A stretch of DNA of 15,890 bases from Planctomycetaceae bacterium (GTDB lineage: Bacteria > Planctomycetota > Planctomycetia > Planctomycetales > Planctomycetaceae). Every line of letters starts with the position of its first letter. Positions within the stretch are counted from its first letter, which is position 1. Made by a program: the position numbers and the translations under genes. The notes beneath the pieces are model-generated. The model was given only the letters and a program-made list of their open reading frames with translations. It was not told the origin of the DNA and searched no databases. The stretch covers positions 2,258 to 18,147 of the forward strand of contig DOCI01000157.1 of the NCBI GenBank assembly GCA_003503535.1, in the 5' to 3' direction. Shown here piece after piece: positions 1 through 7,808 of this stretch.

Positions 1-143
1 GGAAGTACCAACAACTGATGGGAAATGCCATCTGGTAAGACCTGCAAATGTCCACGGAAAAATAATAACACTTCTATGCGAATGATGACAGTCAAGAGCA
101 ACATTGAAACAGGAATCGAGAAGATCGATCAGGAAAAATATTT

Positions 144-157
144 GACTCGATCGAGTC
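144..157. repeat. 14-bp perfect palindrome
   Basis: GACTCGATCGAGTC reads the same on both strands with no spacer, which is typical of a dimeric DNA-binding protein site and also possible by chance. No gene start lies next to it inside the window, so its role, if any, is unknown. Confidence 0.4.
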
Positions 158-214
158 GTGAAGCTCTAACCACATGAATATCAACAGGCACTTATATTGA
201 GTGACTTTGCCTGA

Positions 215-257
215 CTTGTCAACTCGATTTCTACAAGTTGAACATGGATTTGACAAG
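215..257. repeat. Nested inverted repeats
   Basis: CTTGTCAA (215-222) is the exact reverse complement of TTGACAAG (250-257). Between and overlapping them, TCAACT (219-224) pairs with AGTTGA (236-241). The two pairings share bases, so they are alternative folds. Function unknown; this could be a remnant of a dispersed repeat. Confidence 0.35.
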
Positions 258-301
258 AGTTCTGCGGATTCTACTGACTACTCAATCTTGATAAACGGTA
301 A

Positions 302-330
302 CACGCAAACGTTGAAATTCGTCCTGCGTG
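302..330 (-). terminator. Possible weak terminator hairpin
   Basis: CACGCA (302-307) pairs with TGCGTG (325-330), with a second ACG/CGT pairing inside and an 8-nt loop. It lies 12 bases past the stop of the DUF2183 gene, where a terminator would be expected. No T-run follows it on the minus strand, so it is not a canonical intrinsic terminator. Confidence 0.25.
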
Positions 331-341
331 GCTAAATAGGG

Positions 342-1397
342 TTAATAGTTGTCAATCTGATTTTGGTAGGTGCCTAACATCTCAGGAAGAAACTGAGACT
401 CGAGTCGTAAAACATCTTCAAAAATGATCCACTTTCGAGGCGAAACATTCGTAAAAGCCTTACGAAAGCGAATTGATCCAGGCAGATCCGGGCTGACATT
501 CCGCAGACAAATTCCGAGTGTCTGATCCGGAAATCGCCGTGCAATATCTCCGTAAATTTCAGGATCTTTTTCACCGGTATCTCCGAATAGTAAAAACCGT
601 CGATTTGGAAATCGGAACATCATGTCTTCAACGACTTTTCGTTTTTTCTTGTAAGCCGGAAAGATCTTTTTGAGAAACGTTACATCCTTCAAAGCGAACT
701 TGCGTAAATGAACCGAACCTTCCGGAAAGCTGTGTTCACTCAAAAACTGCGAGACCGATCGAACCATCTGCCAGGGAGTCGCGGAAATGTAATGAAAACT
801 TCTCTCAGGAGCAGCCAGATGGTTGAATAATTCAGACATCCCTTCGATGGGACGAAATGGTCGCAAAAATGTATTGGCGAGTAACTCTTCGCGATTGCCA
901 ACATTTGAAAATTTGATTGTATCATCGATATCGGAAATGATGGATAGACCCTGATCGGGAATCAGATAGCATCCTCCCACCTGATCAATCTGACAATCTT
1001 TGCGGATAGCCGTCAGAGAGACTTTTTTTGCCCCAAACGTGGTCGTTGCCGTCGGGGAGTCTTCACTTATGGTTAGGTTAATTTTCGTCTGGAAATGACC
1101 GTTTCGCTTTGTCTTGACTGCCAGTAAGTTCGTCCGATCATAAGCGACTTCAATCACCACTTTTTTGCGATTTTCAACGACAAAACCACCCGCCCGTTCC
1201 CGAAAGAAAGGAGGATCGGGCTGGTTCCTGTCGATTTTCAAGGCCCGTCTCAAAAATGAGGCCGCTGTCCTTTGAAAGTGAAAATCGTCAGCTCCATCAA
1301 AGCACCAGCCATGAACATCGGCAGACCAAGTCCCTGAGGCCTTGTGTTGATGGGCAATTGTCGGAAACAGGACGAGATTTTCTCCACCTGCGCTCAT
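342..1397 (-). CDS. App1-like phosphatase, DUF2183 family
   Basis: The protein (about 351 aa) resembles the App1/DUF2183 family. Its characterised yeast member is a HAD-like phosphatidate phosphatase acting on membrane-lipid intermediates. The catalytic DxDxT signature is visible as DIDDT at about residues 156-160, followed by a YISATPW segment (HAD motif II, near 204-209) and GDTGEKDPEIY (motif IV, near 272-282). The first 140 or so residues form a less conserved, beta-rich region, usual for bacterial members. No signal peptide or membrane segment is seen, so it is probably cytoplasmic. Two starts are possible: GTG at 1409 or ATG at 1397. Both have a GGAG a few bases upstream, and I prefer the ATG. 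It lies 45-57 bases behind the Tat TIM-barrel gene, so co-transcription is likely. The substrate in this organism is unknown. Confidence 0.85.
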   Translation of the reverse strand: MSAGGENLVLFPTIAHQHKASGTWSADVHGWCFDGADDFHFQRTAASFLRRALKIDRNQPDPPFFRERAGGFVVENRKKVVIEVAYDRTNLLAVKTKRNGHFQTKINLTISEDSPTATTTFGAKKVSLTAIRKDCQIDQVGGCYLIPDQGLSIISDIDDTIKFSNVGNREELLANTFLRPFRPIEGMSELFNHLAAPERSFHYISATPWQMVRSVSQFLSEHSFPEGSVHLRKFALKDVTFLKKIFPAYKKKRKVVEDMMFRFPNRRFLLFGDTGEKDPEIYGDIARRFPDQTLGICLRNVSPDLPGSIRFRKAFTNVSPRKWIIFEDVLRLESQFLPEMLGTYQNQIDNY

Positions 1398-1454
1398 GGG
1401 AATCTCCACGTCGGCTCCAGTCTTCTGGACTTTATCACGTCTGTTTGTAAAGCC

Positions 1455-2381
1455 TTAAACGTCACACAAAGCGACGGCTTCCTGTAATCCGGTTAAGGCA
1501 TCACGTGTCGGGATATATTCCTGTCCGACATAACCTTTGTAGCCCACATCCAGCAATGCCTGCATGATTGGCGGGTAATTAATCTCCTGAGTATTATCCA
1601 ATTCGCCACGACCAGGATTGCCAGCGGTGTGAATGTGTCCCAGATAATCCTTATGCTGATTAATTCGACGAATGACGTCGCCATCCATAATCTGCACATG
1701 ATAAATGTCGAAAAGGAGTTTAACCCGATCCGACCCGACTCGTTTGATAATATCGATACAGTAGTCGGTATGATTTCCCTGATAACCGGGATGCCCCTTC
1801 ATGCGATGAGTGTCATCTCGCGTATTGAGCATTTCGATACAAATCGTCACATTATTCTTTTCGGCAAACGGGGCAATCTGCTTGAAAAACTTCACACAGT
1901 TCTCTGCCCCTTCTTCTGGCGTCAGATTGCCACTCATGCCTGTGAAGGAAATGACACTGGGGCAACCGAAGTCTGCTGCCTGCTGGATGCGAGTTTTCAG
2001 TTTCTCTTCGCACATCTCCCAGTTCTCAGGGTGATTCGGGCCGTCAGTAAATCCATGGCTCCCTGCAATGGCACATGTCAGACCATGTTTTTTCAATGTG
2101 GGCCAGTGCTCGGGGTCAATCAGTTCGATACTGGGTACGCCCAGGCTGACTGCCAGCTGACACATTTCATCTACGCTCCAGTAAGGTTTGTAGCACCAGT
2201 GAACCAGAGATTGCTTGATGCGGCCATTCTGGGCCACTTTTTCTGAGGTTTTCTCATTGGCCTGAACAATACCACCGGCAACCAATCCAGCCGAGGCGGC
2301 TATTGCGCCCTGCAACAATGCACGTCGACTCGTTCCGGAAAACTGCCCCAGCTTGGAAATATGATCGAATTTCTGATTCAT
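1455..2381 (-). CDS. Tat-exported hydroxypyruvate isomerase-like TIM barrel
   Basis: This is a member of the sugar phosphate isomerase/epimerase (AP-endonuclease 2-like) TIM-barrel family, closest in motifs to hydroxypyruvate isomerase. LLFDIYHVQIMDGD, the IHTAGNPGRGE segment and INYPP near the C-terminus are typical of that group. Probable metal ligands are the Glu in CIEML, the Asp in FDIYH and the Glu in GQEYIPT. The N-terminus carries a twin-arginine signal, SRRALLQG followed by a small hydrophobic stretch ending near VQANE, so the protein should be exported folded. I chose ATG at 2381 because AGGAGT lies 8 bases upstream. The longer reading from 2459 would put 26 unrelated residues before the Tat signal. 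The mature protein is about 270 residues, normal for the fold. Export of such an isomerase is common in planctomycetes, but the real substrate is not known. Confidence 0.9.
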   Translation of the reverse strand: MNQKFDHISKLGQFSGTSRRALLQGAIAASAGLVAGGIVQANEKTSEKVAQNGRIKQSLVHWCYKPYWSVDEMCQLAVSLGVPSIELIDPEHWPTLKKHGLTCAIAGSHGFTDGPNHPENWEMCEEKLKTRIQQAADFGCPSVISFTGMSGNLTPEEGAENCVKFFKQIAPFAEKNNVTICIEMLNTRDDTHRMKGHPGYQGNHTDYCIDIIKRVGSDRVKLLFDIYHVQIMDGDVIRRINQHKDYLGHIHTAGNPGRGELDNTQEINYPPIMQALLDVGYKGYVGQEYIPTRDALTGLQEAVALCDV

Positions 2382-2507
2382 CTGAATTACTCCTGAACGA
2401 TACGATACGCTGTAACAAATGCAGAACACAATAGTAGTGAAATGCCTCATCAACAGCATACGTTCGACAATTGAACCTGTCGAGTTATGAAAGAGAATTG
2501 ATTGATT

Positions 2508-3437
2508 TCATACGTTTGATTGCCTCCCAATGGCAATTCTTCGAAGTTGCTCATGAATATCGATGCCCACATATTCATTCCATTTTTCCAGGAGAGCCCG
2601 CGTGATTTCTCCAGGAAAATCCAAGCCAGCCGAGGCACTGTTCAACCGTGAAACGCCCATCAAACAATAGGGAGTCGAAGCCGTAAAGATTTCCTGAGCC
2701 TGCAGAAGATCATCAACGGTCATATTTGTTTCTCTCACCTCCTCTCCCAGTTTATGAAGCAAGCGAATGGTAATCGCTCGGCAGATTCCCGGGAGAACGG
2801 TTTCTTCAGGAGCAGTCAACACAAATCCGTCACGAACCGCAAATAGATTCGCGGTACTCGTTTCCCGCACAAAACCATATTCATCGAGCACAATTGGTCG
2901 GGAACCAGGATATCTTTTTGAAACATCCCGCTCCGCCAGATACCAGTTCATGCGACTGCGGACTTTAGCAGCTGGTGGCACACAACGTGGAGAAATTTGT
3001 GGAACCGAGGAGATGGCCAGATGTTGTCCGGACTCTGTCGTGTCCGCCCACAATTCTCCCGGCAATTCAAATGTATGCGAAAAAAACGTCGGTTCAACCT
3101 CAGTAGTCTGCCCCAGATATGTTCGATTGGGGCCTGGAGTTGCCGAGATGATCACCCCCATTTCATTTCCCTCAGGAATGAATTGAAAATTATGTTCGAC
3201 CATCTGCTGCACAATTTCCAGGACATCAAATTCAGGAAGGGGAATGTCTGTCAACGCAGCCGAATTTTGAAATCGGTCCCAGTGAGCCTCCCACTCAAAG
3301 AGTTTTCCCTGGAAAGTTCGCAGCATTTCCGTCACTGCGATGCCGTGAACGATTCCCATATCGGTCACGGGTAGTCGTAAATCACTCGCCTTCACGATCT
3401 GCCCATTCAAACAGGCGATGGGCTCAGAAAACTTCAT
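2508..3437 (-). CDS. Class IV PLP-dependent aminotransferase
   Basis: A 309-residue fold-type IV PLP enzyme, the family of branched-chain aminotransferase, D-alanine aminotransferase and aminodeoxychorismate lyase. The PLP Lys is K158 in PPAAKVRSRMN. The usual Glu follows in VRETSTANLF (E192), and VLPGICRAI (215-223) is the phosphate-binding segment. The N-terminal NGQIV and DMGIVHGIAVTEMLRTF are standard for the family. No signal peptide is present, so it acts in the cytoplasm. Sequence alone does not decide between ilvE-, dat- and pabC-like activity, so no symbol is given. The ATG at 3437 lacks a clear Shine-Dalgarno sequence, but the N-terminus matches the family length. The next gene starts 126 bases downstream on the same strand, so it may or may not share the transcript. 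Confidence 0.92.
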   Translation of the reverse strand: MKFSEPIACLNGQIVKASDLRLPVTDMGIVHGIAVTEMLRTFQGKLFEWEAHWDRFQNSAALTDIPLPEFDVLEIVQQMVEHNFQFIPEGNEMGVIISATPGPNRTYLGQTTEVEPTFFSHTFELPGELWADTTESGQHLAISSVPQISPRCVPPAAKVRSRMNWYLAERDVSKRYPGSRPIVLDEYGFVRETSTANLFAVRDGFVLTAPEETVLPGICRAITIRLLHKLGEEVRETNMTVDDLLQAQEIFTASTPYCLMGVSRLNSASAGLDFPGEITRALLEKWNEYVGIDIHEQLRRIAIGRQSNV

Positions 3438-3793
3438 TGAACATCAATCTGTTATAAAAAAAGACACGCCATGCAACTATACAAAAAAACAACAATTGAA
3501 TAGGCATAGGGTCTATCCGAATATTTCCAGCCCGTGTACCAAGTGTCAGAAGGAATAATCGTTACAAACGCTAATTCTCCAAATCTTCTAAACAACCGGT
3601 TTCATTGCATACAAAGTACCGATATAATGCATGTGGCCATGATATGCATCTCATTCGTAGAATTTATTATTCACAGGCGTTTCAAAAATTGGAACAGTTA
3701 CGTTTTCCAGAACTTTCCTGAATGACATTCTACTCTCGTTCTGCGACGCATTCGTCCGTCAACAATTGATCTTCCATTCCGAAGGGACATGCC
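3438..3793. other. Divergent intergenic region
   Basis: This 356-base region lies between the aminotransferase and the FHA gene, which point away from each other, so promoters for both should lie here. It is AT-rich, with A-runs near 3457 and 3482. A TATAAT occurs at 3623-3628 on the plus strand, but only a poor -35 (TTTCAT, 3600-3605) sits at proper spacing. Two ATGCAT palindromes lie at 3627-3632 and 3644-3649. A GTG-started open frame at 3534-3725 has no ribosome site or family resemblance, and I do not call it. Confidence 0.4.
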
Positions 3794-4339
3794 ATGCCGG
3801 CTCGTTTAGAACCACATGACGATCGACGCACAGTCAATATCGACAAACCCATCCTGTTCATCGGTCGGCACCCGGAATGCGATTTAGTGATCAACGACAG
3901 CCGAAAAGTCTCTCGAAAACATTGTTGTCTGGCTGAAATCAACGGTAATTTTCTGGTTCGCGATCTCGGCAGTACGAACGGTATTCAGATCAATGGACGC
4001 AGAGTCAGTGGTACACGAGAATTGAACTCTGGAGATGAATTAATCATTGGCGATGTGGCTTACACGTTTTTGGATTCGAAGGCTCGCAAGCAAAAACCAG
4101 TTCCTCAGGAACAGGAAACACCTTCCCTGTCCGATGATGGCATCCCCTATAAAAGTGAATACGATTCCAAAGCCGATGTTCACGAACTGGTCGATCATGA
4201 ATTGAGCAGCGAAGTTCCCATTATGCTGGACGAACCAGACGGCGACGGTTTTGAACTCTTCGATGGACCACGCTCATCTCTTTCGAGCAACCGGGGACTG
4301 GCTGGCAGCGACTCCCGACCAGAACTCATCGCCGATTAA
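3794..4339 (+). CDS. FHA-domain protein with acidic tail
   Basis: A 181-residue cytoplasmic protein with one forkhead-associated domain at about residues 15-95. The key FHA residues are present: GRH (24-26), SRKH (40-43) and STNGIQING (60-68). The last two elements contact phosphothreonine in known FHA domains, so the protein should bind a pThr partner. From about residue 100 the chain is acidic, rich in Asp, Glu and Ser, and probably disordered. It includes several acidic Ser positions that could be phosphorylated. The ATG at 3794 is preceded by GAAGGGA at good spacing. No kinase, phosphatase or secretion gene lies nearby, so the partner is unknown. It is a single-gene unit convergent with the M28 peptidase gene. 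Confidence 0.9.
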   Translation: MPARLEPHDDRRTVNIDKPILFIGRHPECDLVINDSRKVSRKHCCLAEINGNFLVRDLGSTNGIQINGRRVSGTRELNSGDELIIGDVAYTFLDSKARKQKPVPQEQETPSLSDDGIPYKSEYDSKADVHELVDHELSSEVPIMLDEPDGDGFELFDGPRSSLSSNRGLAGSDSRPELIAD

Positions 4340-4384
4340 ATGACTGTGCGCAATTATTATACAGTTGGAATAAGATTGAAGTCG

Positions 4385-4500
4385 AAATGATTGGATCATG
4401 GGTGGCACGCCCTGAGCAATGCGAAGGTCCTGGTCGTTTGCAATCCCCACGCCCATCACTTCGTTCTGGGACGTGCCACCCAGAAAATCACTGATCATTT
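4385..4500. repeat. Inverted-repeat hairpin element between convergent genes
   Basis: TGGGTGGCACG (4399-4409) is the exact reverse complement of CGTGCCACCCA (4472-4482). The pairing continues with CCC (4410-4412) to GGG (4468-4470) past a single bulged A, giving a strong 14-bp stem. CGAAG/CTTCG pair further in (4422-4426 with 4459-4463). An outer AAATGAT/ATCATTT pair (4385-4391 with 4494-4500) borders the element. It lies between the ends of the FHA and M28 genes and could terminate both transcripts. Its form also suits a small non-autonomous mobile repeat. Confidence 0.6.
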
Positions 4501-4602
4501 AATGATTTGATGCAGCATATCGAGCCAATCTCTCATTTCAAGAGTGTCCAAAAATCGCGCACGGTCATGTAGAGCATTCTGCTCTACCAGATGCGGTCGC
4601 AT
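4495..4602 (-). CDS. Possible 35-aa small ORF, unrecognised
   Basis: From ATG at 4602 the minus strand encodes 35 residues beginning MRPHLVEQNALHDRAR and ending in LHQIIK before TGA. The composition is protein-like: charged, helical, with no odd residue bias. It starts 88 bases past the M28 stop on the same strand. Against it, the ribosome site is weak (GGA only) and the frame contains a perfect hairpin (4569-4587) that looks like repeat DNA. It may be a chance frame, part of a repeat, or the remnant of a longer gene. Confidence 0.2.
   Translation of the reverse strand: MRPHLVEQNALHDRARFLDTLEMRDWLDMLHQIIK
4569..4587. repeat. Short perfect hairpin
   Basis: GTAGAGCA (4569-4576) and TGCTCTAC (4580-4587) form an 8-bp stem around a 3-base loop. 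Its form (8-bp stem, 3-base loop) matches each arm of the element at 7809-7944, although the sequence differs. It lies about 100 bases beyond the M28 stop. On the minus strand a TTTTT run follows only after 12 more bases, so it is a poor intrinsic terminator. Confidence 0.5.
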
Positions 4603-4689
4603 GTGCGTTCCAATCACTAATTAGCGATGCATTTGCTCCCACAGATCGCGTCAATTCTTATTAGTCGATGCTCTCTCCTGCAGGCATTA

Positions 4690-7600
4690 TTACTCCCGAG
4701 ATCCCGGGATCAGTTCAAGTGTTTTCTTTTCGCCATCTCGCTGAATGACGATGTTCACTTTCTCGCCGATTTTCAACGCTTCGATGGCATAGGTGTAATC
4801 GTAGATATTTTCGATCTTCTTACCGGCCAGTTCGACAATCACATCGCCTCCTTTGATCCCCGCCTTGTCTGCTGGCCCCCCTTTGCCGACTCCTGAGAGT
4901 TGCACGCCTTTCACATCGGAGGCTCCATAATCGGGGATCGTTCCCAAATATGCCCGCAGGTTCGCACGGCGTTGTTCTTCCGGACGAGCCTGATCGACAT
5001 AATCGAGTGTATCGGGACTGACGGCCAAGCCACGAGTAATCAATCCCATCAAGTGAGCAATTTCGGAAGCCGCTTGGTAGTTAATCTTTTCGGGAGTATC
5101 TCGCGGAGTGTGATAATCGGTATGTGTGCCAGTAAAGGCGGATAGAATGGGCACGCCATGCATGAAGAAGACGCTCGCATCGGTTGGGATGTAACTGTCA
5201 TTCTGCAAAGTGATCGGCATCCCGACTGGCACATTTCGTTGCTCGATGATGGATTTCCATGCTGTGGACGAACCGACTCCCTGCAGGATTAATGCCTTAT
5301 CGAATCGCCCGATCATGTCCATGTTGAGGCAAGCTCCGATGACAAATCGCAGTGGGAGTTCATTTTGCTGAGCTTCGGCTTTCTGTTCCTCACTGGACTC
5401 GACTTTCTCTTTTTCCGGAGGTCCACCCAAACTTTCCATCACAGAGTTCAGCTCGGCTTCAAGTTCCTTTACAAAGTGATTGGCACCATACAAGCCAAGT
5501 TCCTCACCGGACCAGGCGACAAAAATCACATCACGGGTCAACTCAATTTTCTTATCCGCAACCAGACTCGACATATACTCGGCAATTTCGAGCATGCCAC
5601 CCGTGCCGGAGGCGTTGTCATCGGCTCCAAAGTGAATCTGATCGGCTTCTTTCTCATTGGCCAGGGAAGATGAAGAGCCACCACGACCAAGATGATCGAC
5701 GTGTGCTCCTACAAGGATCGCAGGCAATGGGTGATAAGACTGTTTGGCAGGCAGTACTCCGATAACATTACGACCAGTCCTCTTCACTTGTTTAATATCA
5801 ACCTTCACATTCAATGCAGGTCCTGCAGTGACAAACCCCATGACTGGCTCGCCGGCATCAAGTTGTGTCTGCCATTCGAGCAGAGTTTTTTTTGTACTGG
5901 TTAATAATTTCCCAGCCAGTTCATCGTTCAGGCTGATAACGGGAATACTGGTCCCGGCCAGAGAGCCATCGTATCGCAGCGGAACGAGTTGATTTCTCAC
6001 TTTTGAAGTGGGACCGGAAACAACGATCAATCCTTTGGCACCGTGATCGCGGGCCACCATCGCTTTGTATCGCAGTGACGAATATCTCGCCCAATGCTGA
6101 CGCAACTCTGGTGTGATTCCCTCCGGCAAAAACCGAAACACAACAACCCATTTGTCTTTGACATCCAGATGCACATAGGAATCATATTCTTCGAATCCTT
6201 CAATCGCCGGTGCAACAATTCCGTATCCTGCAAAGGCATATTCATTGCCGGAAAATTCTCCGTTGGCAGAAAAGGAAACCGGATTCCAGTCTTTATCGAG
6301 TTCCTCACTTTCTTCCCCCAGGGACAATAAATTGTTCTCGCCCAGATCAATTCCAGCAGTAAATTCAAATTCCTGAAACCAGGTCTCGTCATCTCCTCCT
6401 GGCTTCAGTCCCAACTCGTCAAAATAGGTGGCCACGTATTGAGTCGCCAGATGTTCTCCTTCGGTTCCGGTCAAACGTCCTGCGAGTTCTTCGCGACACA
6501 GAAAATTGACATGCCGGGCGATGTCGGCTGGTTCGAAACTGTCGGCTGATTCCCGCGCATTCAAAGCGGCTGACTGTTCGACATCCTCATCTGAAAAAGC
6601 TGTTAACGAAAGCAAGTCGAGAGCCGCCTCATGGTTCCAGTCGGCCAGATACAATTGTGACTGTTTCGAACCGGAGCGATTCGAGGTCCACGCAAGTTGA
6701 TTTCCATCAGGACTGAACGCTGGTAAGCCGTCGAACCCTTCGGTATGGGTGACGCGAATCGGATCAGATTGCCCATTCGTGGCAACCATATATAATTCGA
6801 AATTGGCAAACCCGTGACGGTTGGTTGTAAATATGATGTAGCGTCCTGAGGGATGGTAATACGGAGCCCAGGACATCACTTTCCAGTCGGTCAATTGACG
6901 GACATCGCTACCGTCAATGTTCATGGTCATGATTTCCGCAGTGGCTCCATCTTCCTTAAACCTGCGCCAGCAAATGCGTTTGCCATCCGGCGAGAAAAAA
7001 GGACCGCCATCGTAGCCGAGTGTATCGGTTAACTTGCGGACATTAGATCCATCCGCTTCCATGACATAAATTTCCATGAAGACCGCAGGATCTCGTTCCA
7101 GCATCGCCTGCTCTTCGTCAGTCAACTCACGTTGATAGGCCTGCCGATTTGAAGCAAAGGCAATCAGTTTGCCATCGGGCGAGTAGGAACCTTCCGCATC
7201 ATAGCCACGCTCTTTTGTCAATGTCTGATACTCTTTGGATTTCAGATCGTATTGAAAGAGATTGTACTCGGGATCGTAATCCCAGGAATAACGACGCTCT
7301 TTACCAGACTCCCGCAATTCCAGTTCCGCTTTCTGTTTTTCGAGAGCTTCAGGATCATCCTGTGTGGACGCAAACAGGACGCGATTTCCATCCGGATGAA
7401 TCCAGGCGCAGGTGGTTTTTCCGGTGCCGGGAGAAATGCGGGTTTCGTCGCCGGTTTCCAGATCGAGAAGGTAAATCTGAAAGAACGGATTGCCTGCTTC
7501 ACGCTCACTTTGGAAGACAAGCTTCGTGCCATCTGCGCTGAAGTAGCCTTCTCCTGAACGCCTTCCTGCAAAAGTCAACTGACGTGTTTTTGAGAGCAGA

Positions 7601-7704
7601 ACCGATTCACTCTCCGTATTGGAGTCAACTGGTGTCTCTGCTGCGAAGACTTTGGAAGTTGAAAATAAAGTGAACAGTGTGAGCAATAAAGTTAGACGCT
7701 GCAT
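4690..7704 (-). CDS. Exported PD40/TolB-propeller M28 metallopeptidase with PDZ
   Basis: A large exported zinc peptidase of about 1004 aa. The order is: signal peptide (1-22, ending FAAE); TolB-like PD40 beta-propeller repeats (about 35-355, with repeated FSPDGK-type strands); a linker; a PA-like insert (about 480-620); the M28 catalytic domain (about 640-890); and a C-terminal PDZ domain (about 930-1004). All M28 residues are present: H668 in AHVDH, D696 in GADDNASG, E734/E735 in SGEELG, D796 in NMDMIGR and H865 in DYHTPRDT. It should therefore be an active di-zinc aminopeptidase. A charged insert lies near 760-785. I chose ATG at 7704 because GGAAGG precedes it and a likely promoter sits just upstream. 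The in-frame ATG at 7749 would lie at the transcription start. The peptide substrate is unknown; the propeller and PDZ probably guide substrate access or oligomerisation. Confidence 0.92.
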   Translation of the reverse strand: MQRLTLLLTLFTLFSTSKVFAAETPVDSNTESESVLLSKTRQLTFAGRRSGEGYFSADGTKLVFQSEREAGNPFFQIYLLDLETGDETRISPGTGKTTCAWIHPDGNRVLFASTQDDPEALEKQKAELELRESGKERRYSWDYDPEYNLFQYDLKSKEYQTLTKERGYDAEGSYSPDGKLIAFASNRQAYQRELTDEEQAMLERDPAVFMEIYVMEADGSNVRKLTDTLGYDGGPFFSPDGKRICWRRFKEDGATAEIMTMNIDGSDVRQLTDWKVMSWAPYYHPSGRYIIFTTNRHGFANFELYMVATNGQSDPIRVTHTEGFDGLPAFSPDGNQLAWTSNRSGSKQSQLYLADWNHEAALDLLSLTAFSDEDVEQSAALNARESADSFEPADIARHVNFLCREELAGRLTGTEGEHLATQYVATYFDELGLKPGGDDETWFQEFEFTAGIDLGENNLLSLGEESEELDKDWNPVSFSANGEFSGNEYAFAGYGIVAPAIEGFEEYDSYVHLDVKDKWVVVFRFLPEGITPELRQHWARYSSLRYKAMVARDHGAKGLIVVSGPTSKVRNQLVPLRYDGSLAGTSIPVISLNDELAGKLLTSTKKTLLEWQTQLDAGEPVMGFVTAGPALNVKVDIKQVKRTGRNVIGVLPAKQSYHPLPAILVGAHVDHLGRGGSSSSLANEKEADQIHFGADDNASGTGGMLEIAEYMSSLVADKKIELTRDVIFVAWSGEELGLYGANHFVKELEAELNSVMESLGGPPEKEKVESSEEQKAEAQQNELPLRFVIGACLNMDMIGRFDKALILQGVGSSTAWKSIIEQRNVPVGMPITLQNDSYIPTDASVFFMHGVPILSAFTGTHTDYHTPRDTPEKINYQAASEIAHLMGLITRGLAVSPDTLDYVDQARPEEQRRANLRAYLGTIPDYGASDVKGVQLSGVGKGGPADKAGIKGGDVIVELAGKKIENIYDYTYAIEALKIGEKVNIVIQRDGEKKTLELIPGSRE

Positions 7705-7754
7705 TCGAGAAGCCCTTCCGGTTGCATGCGGTAGTTTTTGTGATTTCATAAACT

Positions 7755-7782
7755 ATTATCATCACTGGAAAACTTTTGACAA
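7755..7782 (-). promoter_or_regulatory. Likely sigma70-type promoter for M28 peptidase
   Basis: On the minus strand TTGTCA (7782-7777) and GATAAT (7760-7755) each match five of six consensus bases, with a 16-base spacer. Transcription would start close to 7748, giving a leader of about 45 nt before the ATG at 7704. Sequence match only. Confidence 0.5.
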
Positions 7783-7808
7783 CAGTGAGCGACAAAGTTG
7801 TCGTCGTG

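Larger units (their letters stand above)
1..341. other. Gene-free left end
   Basis: I see no supported gene in this stretch, which lies downstream of the minus-strand DUF2183 gene. Stops occur often in all frames. It does hold several symmetric sequences: a perfect 14-bp palindrome at 144-157, nested inverted repeats at 215-257 and an imperfect hairpin at 302-330. A minus-strand ATG at 31-29 could open a gene running off the left edge, but only about ten codons are visible and they do not identify it. Confidence 0.5.

Noticed and set aside
1..31. Start of a minus-strand gene at the left edge
   Set aside because: Only about ten codons are visible, with a weak ribosome site; not enough to support a call.
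250..277. TTGACA followed by TACTGA as a promoter
   Set aside because: The -10 match is poor and TTGACA is part of an inverted repeat; no gene starts just downstream on the plus strand.
1629..2246. A 205-codon plus-strand open frame
   Set aside because: Lies wholly antisense to the well-supported TIM-barrel gene, has no ribosome site and no recognisable domain.
2382..2459. Longer N-terminus of the TIM-barrel protein from 2459
   Set aside because: The ATG at 2381 has AGGAGT at ideal distance and places the Tat signal at the N-terminus.
3534..3725. A 63-codon frame from GTG between divergent genes
   Set aside because: No Shine-Dalgarno sequence, no family resemblance, and it covers the region where promoters are needed.
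4385..4602. CRISPR array or tRNA gene in the hairpin-rich gap
   Set aside because: There are no regularly spaced direct repeats and no cloverleaf; the pairings are single hairpins.
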